Positions 26,067 through 34,363 of a stretch of 64,000 bases of DNA are shown piece after piece. Under the pieces are notes generated by a model. It saw only the letters and a program-made list of their open reading frames with translations. It was not told the DNA's origin and did no database searches. The stretch spans positions 248,001 through 312,000 of the forward strand of contig CAVWKS010000019.1 of the NCBI GenBank assembly GCA_963755635.1. Direction: 5' to 3'. Position numbers and translations under genes: made by a program. The stretch's first letter is position 1, and each line of letters opens with the position of its first letter. Origin of the DNA: AC-32 sp963755635. Lineage in GTDB: Bacteria > Actinomycetota > Thermoleophilia > Gaiellales > Gaiellaceae.

Positions 26067-28055
26067 CTAGCGCCTGCCGCCCTTGCCGACGGTGACGTTG
26101 ACCTTGTGGCCGTTGGCGAGCCTGCGGCCTGCCTTCGGGCTCTGGCGGATGACCTTCCCCTTCAGGCGCTGCGAGGAGGCCTTCCTGGTCACCTTGCCGA
26201 CCTTGCAGTGGTGCCGCCTGATCGCGGTCTTCGCCTTGGCCAGCGTCTTGCCGACCACGCTCGGAACCGTGCACGGTGGCTTGAACGGGGGCGGAGGCGG
26301 TGGCGGTGGCGGAGGTGGAGGCGGAGGCGGAGGTGGCGGCGGTGGCGGAGGCGGCGGCGGTGGGGGTGGCGGAGGTGGCGGAGGTGGCGGTGGTGGCGGT
26401 GGTGGCGGAGGCGGAGGCGGTGGCGGAGGTGGCGGCGGAGGTGGCGGTGGCGGAGGCGGAGGCGGTGGCGGTGGCGGTGGCGGTGGGCCGTTGTAGGCGG
26501 CCAGCGCGTCCACCAGGCCGTAGCCGAACGAGTTATTCGGGATGTGCGCCGAGTCACCGGGGATCCCGCCGCAGGTCTGCGCCGGAGTCACGGTCACGTT
26601 CGGGTTCGCCGTGTCCTCGAGGAGCTGCTTGGTCGCCGCGATGTTCCGCTCCAGGGAAGGAATCGCCGACCAGAGCAGCGCGACGACGCCGACGACGTGC
26701 GGTCCGGCCATCGAGGTGCCGCTGAAGGCCGCGTAGGAGCTGTCGCTGGAGCTGGTCGACGAGCGGTTGTTGACGCCCGGCGCGACGAGGTTCGGCTTCA
26801 GGCGGTTCGAGCCGTCGACAGTGACCGGGCCGCGGCTGCTGAAGCCGGCGAGCGTCGCGCTCGAGTTGATCGCGCCCGTCGAGAAGGTCTCGTCGTAGAT
26901 CGCGGGCGGATCGCCGACCGATGAGCAGCCCGGGCCCGCGTTGCCGGCGGAGGCCTCGACGAAGACCCCGGCGGCCTGCGTGTTCTGGACGATCGTGTGG
27001 AGCGTGTCGAACGCGCAGAGCTCGCTCGTCGGGCACGTCCAGCTGTCGTTGATCACGTCCGGCCGCTTCGTCGGGTCCGGGTTCTGGTTGTTCAGGTCGG
27101 TCGGAGCGATGAAGAACTGGAAGCACTCCGTGTAGGTCTCGGGTCGGCCCGTCCCCTGGTCCATGTTGTGGCACCCGATCCACTTCGCGCCCGGTGCGAC
27201 GCCGATCTGGTTGACGTTGTCGGCGGTCCCGCCAGATGTCGTGCCGGTCGTGTGCGTGCCGTGGGTGTCGTCGTCGCACGGCGCTTGCGTGTCGTAGCCG
27301 CACGGGTTCGGCGGGTTGCCGCCGATCGCGCTGTGGATCGAGTCATGCCAGTTGTAGTTGTGGTCGGCGGTGGAGCCGTTCCAGCCGCGGTAGTGGCCTT
27401 TGAGCGCGTCGTGCGTCCAGCGCATACCGGTGTCCTGGTTGCCGATCACGATCCCCTGACCCGTGTAGCCAAGCGCCCACATCTGCGGCGCGTGAACCAT
27501 GTTCACGCCGTACTCGATCGTCGAGGGGCTCTGGTGCGTGGGCCGCTGGAGCGCGATGAACGCGTTCAGCGGCGGAGCGGTGTCGTTGAGCCAGTAGGAG
27601 GCGTCGTTCGCCTCGATCTTCGCGACGTCGGCCCGGCTCGCGAGGTTCTCGACGAGCGCTCGGTCGCCGCCGTGGACGAAGATCACGTTCGCGACCCAGA
27701 AGGAGCGGTAGTCGACGCCTTGCGCGTCGAGCATCGCCTTGAGCGGGGCCTGCGTGCGCGCTGCCTCGGCCTTGAGCGTCTTGTAGACGTACCAGCCGCG
27801 CGCGTTCTGGTCCTTCATGGCGTAGGCCTTGCTGACATCGGCCTGCGCCTTCAGCTCGATCACGAACGAGCTCTCTTTGCCGCCGGCCGTGTCGGCCATG
27901 ACGAGGTTCGCGACCTTGCCGGTGAAGCCGGGCCGCTGGGGCCCCTGGTGCTGGTTGCTTCCAAGAACCACCGGCGCGGTGACGCCTGCGGCGAGCGCGA
28001 CGAGCCCTGCGGCGAGCGCGCCACGTCGGCCGAACAGCCGAACGATCGAATGCAT
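26067..28055 (-). CDS. Secreted subtilisin-like protease with 67-Pro stalk and PASTA domain (paralog 6)
   Basis: A 662-residue exported S8 serine protease. Signal peptide (~1-30), inhibitor I9-type propeptide (~45-135, SSFVIELKAQADVSKAYAM), then the catalytic domain (~140-515). The triad is Asp in GNQDTG (~203), His in DDDTHGTHTTG (~264) and Ser in FSGTSMAGPHVVG (~446), with the oxyanion Asn in SAGNAGPGC. All key residues are present. The protease is joined by 67 prolines (524-590) to the shared PASTA domain, so it is probably held in the wall and may process sibling proteins or outside substrates. ATG 28055 has a GGGGAGGGG RBS; an upstream extension in frame lacks one. Confidence 0.9.
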   Translation of the reverse strand: MHSIVRLFGRRGALAAGLVALAAGVTAPVVLGSNQHQGPQRPGFTGKVANLVMADTAGGKESSFVIELKAQADVSKAYAMKDQNARGWYVYKTLKAEAARTQAPLKAMLDAQGVDYRSFWVANVIFVHGGDRALVENLASRADVAKIEANDASYWLNDTAPPLNAFIALQRPTHQSPSTIEYGVNMVHAPQMWALGYTGQGIVIGNQDTGMRWTHDALKGHYRGWNGSTADHNYNWHDSIHSAIGGNPPNPCGYDTQAPCDDDTHGTHTTGTTSGGTADNVNQIGVAPGAKWIGCHNMDQGTGRPETYTECFQFFIAPTDLNNQNPDPTKRPDVINDSWTCPTSELCAFDTLHTIVQNTQAAGVFVEASAGNAGPGCSSVGDPPAIYDETFSTGAINSSATLAGFSSRGPVTVDGSNRLKPNLVAPGVNNRSSTSSSDSSYAAFSGTSMAGPHVVGVVALLWSAIPSLERNIAATKQLLEDTANPNVTVTPAQTCGGIPGDSAHIPNNSFGYGLVDALAAYNGPPPPPPPPPPPPPPPPPPPPPPPPPPPPPPPPPPPPPPPPPPPPPPPPPPPPPPPPPPPPPPPPPPPFKPPCTVPSVVGKTLAKAKTAIRRHHCKVGKVTRKASSQRLKGKVIRQSPKAGRRLANGHKVNVTVGKGGRR
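26286..26486 (-). repeat. 67 consecutive proline codons
   Basis: Stalk between the protease domain and PASTA domain of paralog 6. Confidence 0.95.
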
Positions 28056-28183
28056 CCTGTCCCCTCCCCTTCCGGAGCAGCCAGCCGGATAAGAGGCCAA
28101 CGCCTCGTCCAACGAGCTGCGTTTCACCTGCTCATATAACACAAGCCGCCTGCGACCTCAACGGGCGCGGGCTGCCGTAATCA

Positions 28184-28228
28184 CTCCCCCGGAGACGAGC
28201 CACCGCAGCGGCTCGTCCCCGGGGGAAG
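28184..28228 (-). terminator. Terminator of paralog 7
   Basis: CCCCCGG-AG-ACGAGCC and GGCTCGT-CC-CCGGGGG form a 15-16-bp stem with one mismatch, 16 bases beyond the stop at 28244. Confidence 0.75.
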
Positions 28229-28243
28229 TCTCGTTTCTCGGAG

Positions 28244-31200
28244 TTAGTGCCTCGGCCCCTTGCCGACGACCAGGTTGACCTTGTGGCCGTTAGCCAGCCT
28301 GCGGCCGGCCTTCGGGCTCTGGCGGATGACCTTCCCCTTGAGACGGCGGGAAGAGATCTTCCGGGTCACCTTGCCGGTGCGGCAGTGGTGCCGCCTGATC
28401 GCGACCTTCGCCTTGGCCAGCGTCTTGCCGATCACGCGCGGGACTGTGCACGGTGGCTTGAACGGTGGCGGAGGTGGCGGAGGTGGCGGAGGTGGTGGTG
28501 GCGGAGGTGGTGGTGGCGGAGGCGGAGGTGGCGGAGGTGGTGGCGGAGGTGGCGGTGGTGGAGGCGGTGGCGGAGGTGGCGGAGGCGGAGGCGGAGGTGG
28601 AGGTGGCGGTGGTGGCGGAGGCGGAGGCGGAGGTGGTGGCGGAGGCGGCGGAGGCGGAGGCGGAGGCGGAGGCGGAGGTGGCGGAGGCGGAGGTGGCGGA
28701 GGTGGCGGAGGCCCGCCGCAGTCGAGCCAGCTCGCGGCGTTGACGACGAGCTTGCCCCAGTCGCCACTCTGCGCCGAGTCGAAGCCGACGTATGCCGTGA
28801 CGCCGACCGTCGTATGCCCGCCAACAGGCCGGTAGGCGACGAGGGAGCTGCCGTTGTCCGCCGCCGCGACCTCGGTCGCGCCGGAGGCGGGCGTGACGAT
28901 GTTCTGGAAGTTGCTGTTCAGCGTCGTGACACCCTGCATCAGCGGGTGCCCGGCGTTGAAGGCGCCGAGCCCGAACGGGTCGAAGCCGAGGTTCGTCGAG
29001 TAGTCGTACGGGTTGTAGTTCCCGGTCACCCAGCGGCCGTTGATCCCGTACGGCTGACCCGGGCCGTAGTGGCTGAAGCCCATCTGGACGACCACGCCGT
29101 CCGCGTCCACGTAGTCGGCGAGGACGTTCCCTTGCGCGTCACCGTCGCCGAACGGGCTGTTGCTGAACGGGACGACGACGTCGTACTGCTCGAGCTGAGT
29201 GAGTGTCGGCGTTCCGCTACTGCCGTCGAAGAGGTCGACGCTCGCAGCGCCGGCGCTCAGGATCTCCGACTGCAAGACGGTCGGGGCGCCGTCGGTGTCG
29301 GCGTAGTCGATCAGGACGTCGGGATTGCAGGGCGGAGGCGGCGGAGGCGGCGGCGGAGGTGGCGGTGGCGGCGGTGGCGGCGGAGGTGGAGGCGGTGGTG
29401 GAGGTGGTGGCGGAGGTGGAGGCGGTGGAGGCGGTGGAGGCGGCGGCGGCGGCGGTGGCGGAGGCGGAGGCGGCGTGGCCGGCAGGTAATCGATCTCCGT
29501 GCCGGCCGGGGTCGTCCCCGGGGTGCTGAAGCTGAACTGGCTGAACGGCCCGGTACCGGTGCTCTGCAGCCCAACGGTCGCCGAATCGGAGCCGCCCGAA
29601 AGCGCGCCGTAGATGAACGAGATCTCGTTCGTCGTCTCGGAGAGGATCGCCTCGAAGTTGGCCGTGCCCGACCCCGGGAAGTACTGGTCGCGCCACTCGA
29701 TCACGAACTTGCGGTTCGGCGCGGTCCCGGTCGTCGTCGTGTAGATGCCGGAGCCCGAGTTGACCGTGTAGAGGTCGTCCCAGTACGGGAACAGCGCACG
29801 CCCGAAGCTCGCGGCAGGCAGGGCGCTGTTGTTGAACTGGCTGGCGGAGGTCGTGAACTGCAGCGTCCCGTTCGAGTCCACGTTGGCGCTCGAGTAAGGC
29901 GTTCCGTAGACCGTGATCGGGAACGGCAGGCTGATCGCGGTCGCGCAGTCGTCGCAGTGGTTACCGCTGTCGTCGACGCCCGGGATGATCGCCTGCCCGC
30001 GCTGGATGTCGGTCGCGTAGTCGGCGGCCGGGGTGTAGTCCACCTGCCGGCCGCTCGGGACGTTGCCGGCCGTGTTGCACGAGAACTCGCGCTTCGGGCC
30101 GGTGCCCGACGCCTGCAGACCGACCGTGCCCGAACCGTCGCTGGTGATGCTCCCGTAGATCAGCGAGACCTTGCCGGTCGCCTCGTCGAACGCGACCTCG
30201 AAGTTGGCCGACCCGGTGCCGGGGAAGAACTGCGACCGGTACTCGACGTAGAAGGTGCGGTTCGGCGCCGAGCCGGTGGTGATCGTGTAGATCCCCATGC
30301 CCGCGTTGACGGCGTACAGGTCGTCCCAGTAGGGGGCGATCATCACGCCCATGCCCGACCCGGGCAGGCAGCTGTTGGTGAAGGCCGTGTTGCTGGTCGT
30401 GAACTGCAGGTTGCCGTTCGAGCTTGCGTTGATGCTCGAGTAGGTCGAGCCGAAGACGTTGACCGGGAACGGCGTGGGGATCGTCGCGATGCAGTCGTCG
30501 CAGTTCGACCCCGTGACGAAGGTCGTGCCCGAGACGATCGCGCCGGTACCAGCCGAAATCCCGTAATCGGGGGGCGTGGGGGTGCTGATCGTGCCGCTGA
30601 GGCTAAAAACCTGGTCCGGGCCGCCCGCCGTGGGGATGCAGGTCGTCTTGACCGTCCACGTGGGGCAGACGCCGAACCCGCCGCCGGGGTTCTGCCAGGC
30701 GGCGGGACTGTTGGACGTGACCGTGCGGTCGGTCCAGCCCCACTCGCCTCCGGTGCCGAAGTCCATCCGAGCCTGCACCGACATCCAGTAGTGGCCGGCC
30801 GGGAGGACGGCGGCAGTGGACAGGTTGATCGTGAAGTCGGTCGCGGCCTGGGTGAACGGCTGTCCCGTCGCGCTGTAGACCTGGGATCCGGGCAGGCCGC
30901 CCGAATCGCTGTAGAAGCGCACGTTGAAGGACAGCGCAGGGCCCGAGCCGTTGAAGTAGACGCCATCGGCGTCCACCGTGGAGACGGTCCAGGTCTGCCC
31001 GCTGGGAACGACGAAATCGTCCGCCAGTTCGTCGTCGAAGGTGTCAAACGCAGTCTCGAAGTCTTGCGAGTTACTGGCGGTTCCGGACGCGTTGTCGTAC
31101 TGGTTGTAGAGCACGACCTGGGGAGTCGAGCCGTTGGCCCGGTGCCGCATGCGTGCCTGCGAGTTTGACCGCACGGACATCGCCGGCCCTTGGCTCTTCG

Positions 31201-31336
31201 TCAGCGGAGCGCCCTTGGTCGCGTGCGTGATCTTGGTTGCGTGTCCGTCGTGCCCACGCGCGAGTGCGGCTGACGCCACGACAAGACAGCAAATTGCGGC
31301 AGCGGCTACCGCGGTCCAAGCGAACCTTGCCCTCAT
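28244..31336 (-). CDS. Secreted double nidogen-like / ThuA-like protein with 48- and 83-Pro stalks and PASTA domain (paralog 7)
   Basis: A 1030-residue protein with a signal peptide (~1-27) and no PDTNG module. Parts: a beta-sandwich (~75-255, SQDFETAFDTFDDELADDF...GHYWMSVQARMDF) shared with paralog 8; two nidogen-like domains (~265-440 and 445-620, each with a paired-Cys CDDC motif and a PYWDDLY motif); 48 prolines (622-669); an alpha/beta domain (~675-870, DVLIDYADTDGAPTVLQSEI, FSHYGPGQPYGINGRW) resembling the ThuA/glutamine-amidotransferase-like fold, without an obvious catalytic cysteine; 83 prolines (876-958); PASTA. The frame is intact. ATG 31336 has an AGGGGAGGGG RBS. A surface scaffold role is inferred. 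Confidence 0.87.
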   Translation of the reverse strand: MRARFAWTAVAAAAICCLVVASAALARGHDGHATKITHATKGAPLTKSQGPAMSVRSNSQARMRHRANGSTPQVVLYNQYDNASGTASNSQDFETAFDTFDDELADDFVVPSGQTWTVSTVDADGVYFNGSGPALSFNVRFYSDSGGLPGSQVYSATGQPFTQAATDFTINLSTAAVLPAGHYWMSVQARMDFGTGGEWGWTDRTVTSNSPAAWQNPGGGFGVCPTWTVKTTCIPTAGGPDQVFSLSGTISTPTPPDYGISAGTGAIVSGTTFVTGSNCDDCIATIPTPFPVNVFGSTYSSINASSNGNLQFTTSNTAFTNSCLPGSGMGVMIAPYWDDLYAVNAGMGIYTITTGSAPNRTFYVEYRSQFFPGTGSANFEVAFDEATGKVSLIYGSITSDGSGTVGLQASGTGPKREFSCNTAGNVPSGRQVDYTPAADYATDIQRGQAIIPGVDDSGNHCDDCATAISLPFPITVYGTPYSSANVDSNGTLQFTTSASQFNNSALPAASFGRALFPYWDDLYTVNSGSGIYTTTTGTAPNRKFVIEWRDQYFPGSGTANFEAILSETTNEISFIYGALSGGSDSATVGLQSTGTGPFSQFSFSTPGTTPAGTEIDYLPATPPPPPPPPPPPPPPPPPPPPPPPPPPPPPPPPPPPPPPPPPPPPPPPPCNPDVLIDYADTDGAPTVLQSEILSAGAASVDLFDGSSGTPTLTQLEQYDVVVPFSNSPFGDGDAQGNVLADYVDADGVVVQMGFSHYGPGQPYGINGRWVTGNYNPYDYSTNLGFDPFGLGAFNAGHPLMQGVTTLNSNFQNIVTPASGATEVAAADNGSSLVAYRPVGGHTTVGVTAYVGFDSAQSGDWGKLVVNAASWLDCGGPPPPPPPPPPPPPPPPPPPPPPPPPPPPPPPPPPPPPPPPPPPPPPPPPPPPPPPPPPPPPPPPPPPPPPPPPPPPPPPPPPPFKPPCTVPRVIGKTLAKAKVAIRRHHCRTGKVTRKISSRRLKGKVIRQSPKAGRRLANGHKVNLVVGKGPRH
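28463..28711 (-). repeat. 83 consecutive proline codons, the longest tract in the window
   Basis: 249 bases of only CCG, CCA and CCT codons, with no CCC. As a polyproline II helix the stalk would be roughly 25 nm long. Confidence 0.95.
29330..29473 (-). repeat. 48 consecutive proline codons
   Basis: Inner stalk of paralog 7, between the second nidogen-like domain and the ThuA-like domain. Confidence 0.95.
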
Positions 31337-31389
31337 TTTCCGGTCCCCTCCCCTATGGACTCGATGCGGCCCGGTCGGCCGTAGGGGCG

Positions 31390-31400
31390 TTCTTACTCCT
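31390..31400 (-). promoter_or_regulatory. Shared upstream box AGGAGTAAGAA (paralog 7)
   Basis: The 11-mer recurs upstream of paralog 8 at 34236-34246, and its AGTAAGAA core upstream of paralog 4 at 23962-23969. Paralogs 7 and 8 also share most of the ~50 bases between this box and the start codon. Confidence 0.4.
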
Positions 31401-31429
31401 CTGCTGGAGAAAAATCAATAGTGGAAAGA

Positions 31430-31457
31430 CGACGGGGCCCCGTGTGGGGCCCCGTCG
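31430..31457 (-). terminator. Terminator of paralog 8
   Basis: CGACGGGGCCCC and GGGGCCCCGTCG, a perfect 12-bp stem with a GTGT loop, 30 bases beyond the stop at 31487; the minus strand then continues TCTTTCC. Confidence 0.8.
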
Positions 31458-31486
31458 AACGTTCTCGTTGCTCTTGCTGTAGCGGT

Positions 31487-34179
31487 CTAGCGCCTCCGGG
31501 GGCCCTTGCCGACGACCAGGTTGACCTTGTGGCCGTTGGCCAGCCTGCGGCCGGCCTTCGGGCTCTGGCGGATGACCTTCCCCTTGAGACGGCGGGAAGA
31601 GATCTTCCGGGTCACCTTGCCGGTGCGGCAGTGGTGCCGCCTGATCGCGACCTTCGCCTTGGCCAGCGTCTTGCCGACCACGCGCGGAACTGTGCACGGT
31701 GGCTTGAACGGTGGCGGAGGAGGCGGAGGTGGCGGAGGTGGTGGCGGAGGCGGAGGTGGCGGAGGCGGAGGTGGCGGAGGTGGCGGAGGCGGTGGCGGCG
31801 GAGGTGGTGGCGGAGGTGGTGGCGGAGGCGGTGGTGGCGGAGGTGGTGGCGGTGGCGGAGGCGGAGCGCCGGTGTCCATGGTCTCCGTCTGCGTCGTCGT
31901 GGACGAGCCGTTGTAGCCGCCCGCCGCGAAGAGCAGGCCGCCGATCGACGTGCCCTCGACGAACGAGCGCTGCATGTTCAGGTTGTCCGCGGCCGTCCAG
32001 CTGTTCGTGGCTGGGTCGTAGGCCTGCGTCTGATTCGTGGTGTCAGGCGTGAGCAGGCTTGCGGCCTTGCCGAGCGCCCGATCCGGGGCGAACGGGTTGC
32101 CGCCGCCGAAGACGTACAGCATGCCGTCGCCGCCAACACCGGCACCGGGCACGTTGTCGGCTGCCAGCATGTTCGCGCCGGTCGACCACGTGTTGGTGGC
32201 GATGTTGTAGTCGTAGAGCGTGTTCAGGATGTTGCTGTTCGCGTCACGTCCACCGGCCACGTACAGATGGCCGTTGATGACGCCGGAGCCGGCACCGCCG
32301 AACGCTGCTGGCATCGACGCCTTCGTCGTGTACGTGCCCGCGACCGGATCGAACTCCCAGGTCGTGTCGTAGGCCGGGCTGATGTTGCCCGTCGAGTAGC
32401 CGCCGGCCAGGTAGATCTTGCCTCCGCTGTAACCCGAGGCCATGAAGGCCCTCAGGTCGGGCAGCGTCGGGCCGGCCGACCAGGAGTCGCTCGCGATGTC
32501 GTAGACCTGCACCGCGTTGGTCACGATGCCGGTTGCGGCGTCATCACCGCCGAACACGTAGATCTTGTTGTTGTTCGGGTCGTAGACGCCCGAGGCCATT
32601 CCTTCGCCTGAGGGCATCGGTGCAAGCGTCGTCCAGCTGTTGCTTGCCGGGTCATAGCGGTACGAGTTGTTGACCGTTGCACCCGCGCTGAACGAGTAGC
32701 CGCCGAACGTGTAGCTGTAGGTGCCGTCGGAAGCCGTGGCCGCACCGTAGGTGTCGAGCGGCTTCGGCGCGACGACCTGCCACTGGCCTGGCGGCGGAGG
32801 TGGTGGAGGCGGAGGTGGTGGCGGAGGCGGAGGCGGAGGACCGCCAGCCGGCGTGTACGTCACCTGCAGGCCGTCGGAAAGCGATCCACCGGCGCCGTTG
32901 CAGCCGTACTCGAGGAAGATCGAGTCGGGAACGCTCTGGACGCCCTCGGTCGAGCTCGACGCGCCGTTGTCCAGCGTGCCGTAGATCGCCCTGATGACGC
33001 CGTCTGCTTCGTCGAACTCAACCTCGAAGTTGGCGGTGCCGGTCCCCGGGAAGTACTGGGCGCGCCACTCGAGGAAGAAGTGGCGGTCCGGCGCCGTCCC
33101 GGTAGTGGTCGTGTAGACGCCGAAGCCCGAGTTGACCAGGTAGAGGTCGTCCCAGTACGGGGCGAACATGACGCCCTTGGTGGCGTCGGGCAGGCACGTG
33201 TTGGTGAACGACGAGACGGAGGTCGTGAACTGCAACGTCCCGTTCGAGTCAACGTTCACGGAGTTGTAGGCGTGTCCGTAGACGTAGACCGTGAACGGCA
33301 GCGAGATCGTCGGTGACACCGTCATCGCTGGTGGTTCCCGGTGTCGTCGACGCCGGGCGTGATCGACACGCCGGTCTGCGTCGTGATCGTGTAGTTCGGC
33401 GGAGGCGGCGGAGGTGGCGGAGGAGGCGGTGGCGGTGGCGGTGGCCCACACGTGCCGCTGCAGGAGCCGCTCAGGCTGAAGACCTGGTCGTTGAAGCCAG
33501 GGTCGATCCCGCAGTCCGTGCCGCGGTGACCCCAGGTCGGACAGACGGCGAAGCCGCCGCCGGGGTTCTGCCAGGCTGCGTCGCTGGCGTTGGTGGCGGT
33601 CCGATCCGTCCAGCCCCACTGTCCACCGCTCGAGAAGTCCATCCGGGCCTGAACCGCGACCCAGTAGTGCCCTGCGGGGAGGGATGCTGGAGTGCCCAGA
33701 GTGATCGTGAAGTCGTCGGCATTCTGGGTGTACGCATTCCCTGTGGACGAGTAGACCTGCGCCCCGGGCAGGCCGCCCGAGTCGCTGTAGATGAACACGT
33801 TGAAGCTGTCGGCCGGTCCGAAGCCGTTGTAGTAGACGCCTGAGGCATCGACCGTGTTCACCGACCAGGTGTCCCCGCTGTTGACGGTGAAGTCGTCCGC
33901 GAGGAAGTCGTCGAACGCGTCATCGGCGGCTTCGAAGTCCTGCGAGCTCGTCGCGTTCGCCGCCGGGTTGTCGTACTGGCTGTAGAGCAAGTCTTGCGGG
34001 TTGAACTGCTTGCCCGCGAGCCTCAGTGTGTGCCCGGCCAAGGCATGCGCCATGGACGGGTGGACCGTCGGCTTTGACTCCCGCCCCCTGTAGTCCGTGC
34101 TGGCAAACGCTGTCGGTGCCAACGCGAGCCCACAGAGGGTGATGCCAAGAGCCGCGATCCAAAGGATCCGTACCCTCAT
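31487..34179 (-). CDS. Secreted nidogen-like / Kelch protein with three proline stalks and PASTA domain (paralog 8, one frameshift)
   Basis: About 898 residues if repaired. Signal peptide (MRVRILWIAALGITL), the same N-terminal beta-sandwich as paralog 7, 16 prolines, a nidogen-like domain (PYWDDLYLVNSGFG), 17 prolines, a Kelch propeller (~six repeats, YVFGGDD, IYLAGGYS, LYVAGGRD), 52 prolines, PASTA. The frame is lost near 33310-33345, exactly at the codons for the conserved NHCDDC motif; the N-terminal part reads TGNHQR then stops, and the C-terminal part resumes with TISLPFTVYVYG. ATG 34179 has an AGGGGAGGGG RBS 8 bases upstream. The PASTA end is almost identical to paralogs 3 and 7. Confidence 0.8.
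31709..31864 (-). repeat. 52 consecutive proline codons
   Basis: C-terminal stalk of paralog 8. Confidence 0.95.
32789..32839 (-). repeat. 17 consecutive proline codons
   Basis: Stalk between the nidogen-like domain and Kelch propeller of paralog 8. Confidence 0.92.
33397..33444 (-). repeat. 16 consecutive proline codons
   Basis: Stalk between the N-terminal beta-sandwich and nidogen-like domain of paralog 8. Confidence 0.9.
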
Positions 34180-34318
34180 ATGTAGGTCCCCTCCCCTATC
34201 GACTATCGATGCCGGCCGGTCGGCCGTTACCGCGTTTCTTACTCCTTTGCGCCGCAAAAATCAACTGCGCGCGCCGCCTCTTCCGACCGTTTCTGACGCC
34301 CGGGACGCGCGAACACAA

Positions 34319-34355
34319 GTGCCGGCGGGACCGCCTGGAGCGGCCCCGCCGGCAC
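34319..34355 (-). terminator. Terminator of paralog 9
   Basis: GTGCCGGCGGG-A-CCGC and GCGG-C-CCCGCCGGCAC, a 15-bp stem with one mismatch, 8 bases beyond the stop at 34364. Confidence 0.75.
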
Positions 34356-34363
34356 TCGAATCG

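Noticed and set aside
11700..33450. CRISPR array or tandem intergenic repeats suggested by the G-rich repeats
   Set aside because: Unit size is 3-6 bases, there are no spacers, and the repeats are in frame within coding sequence.
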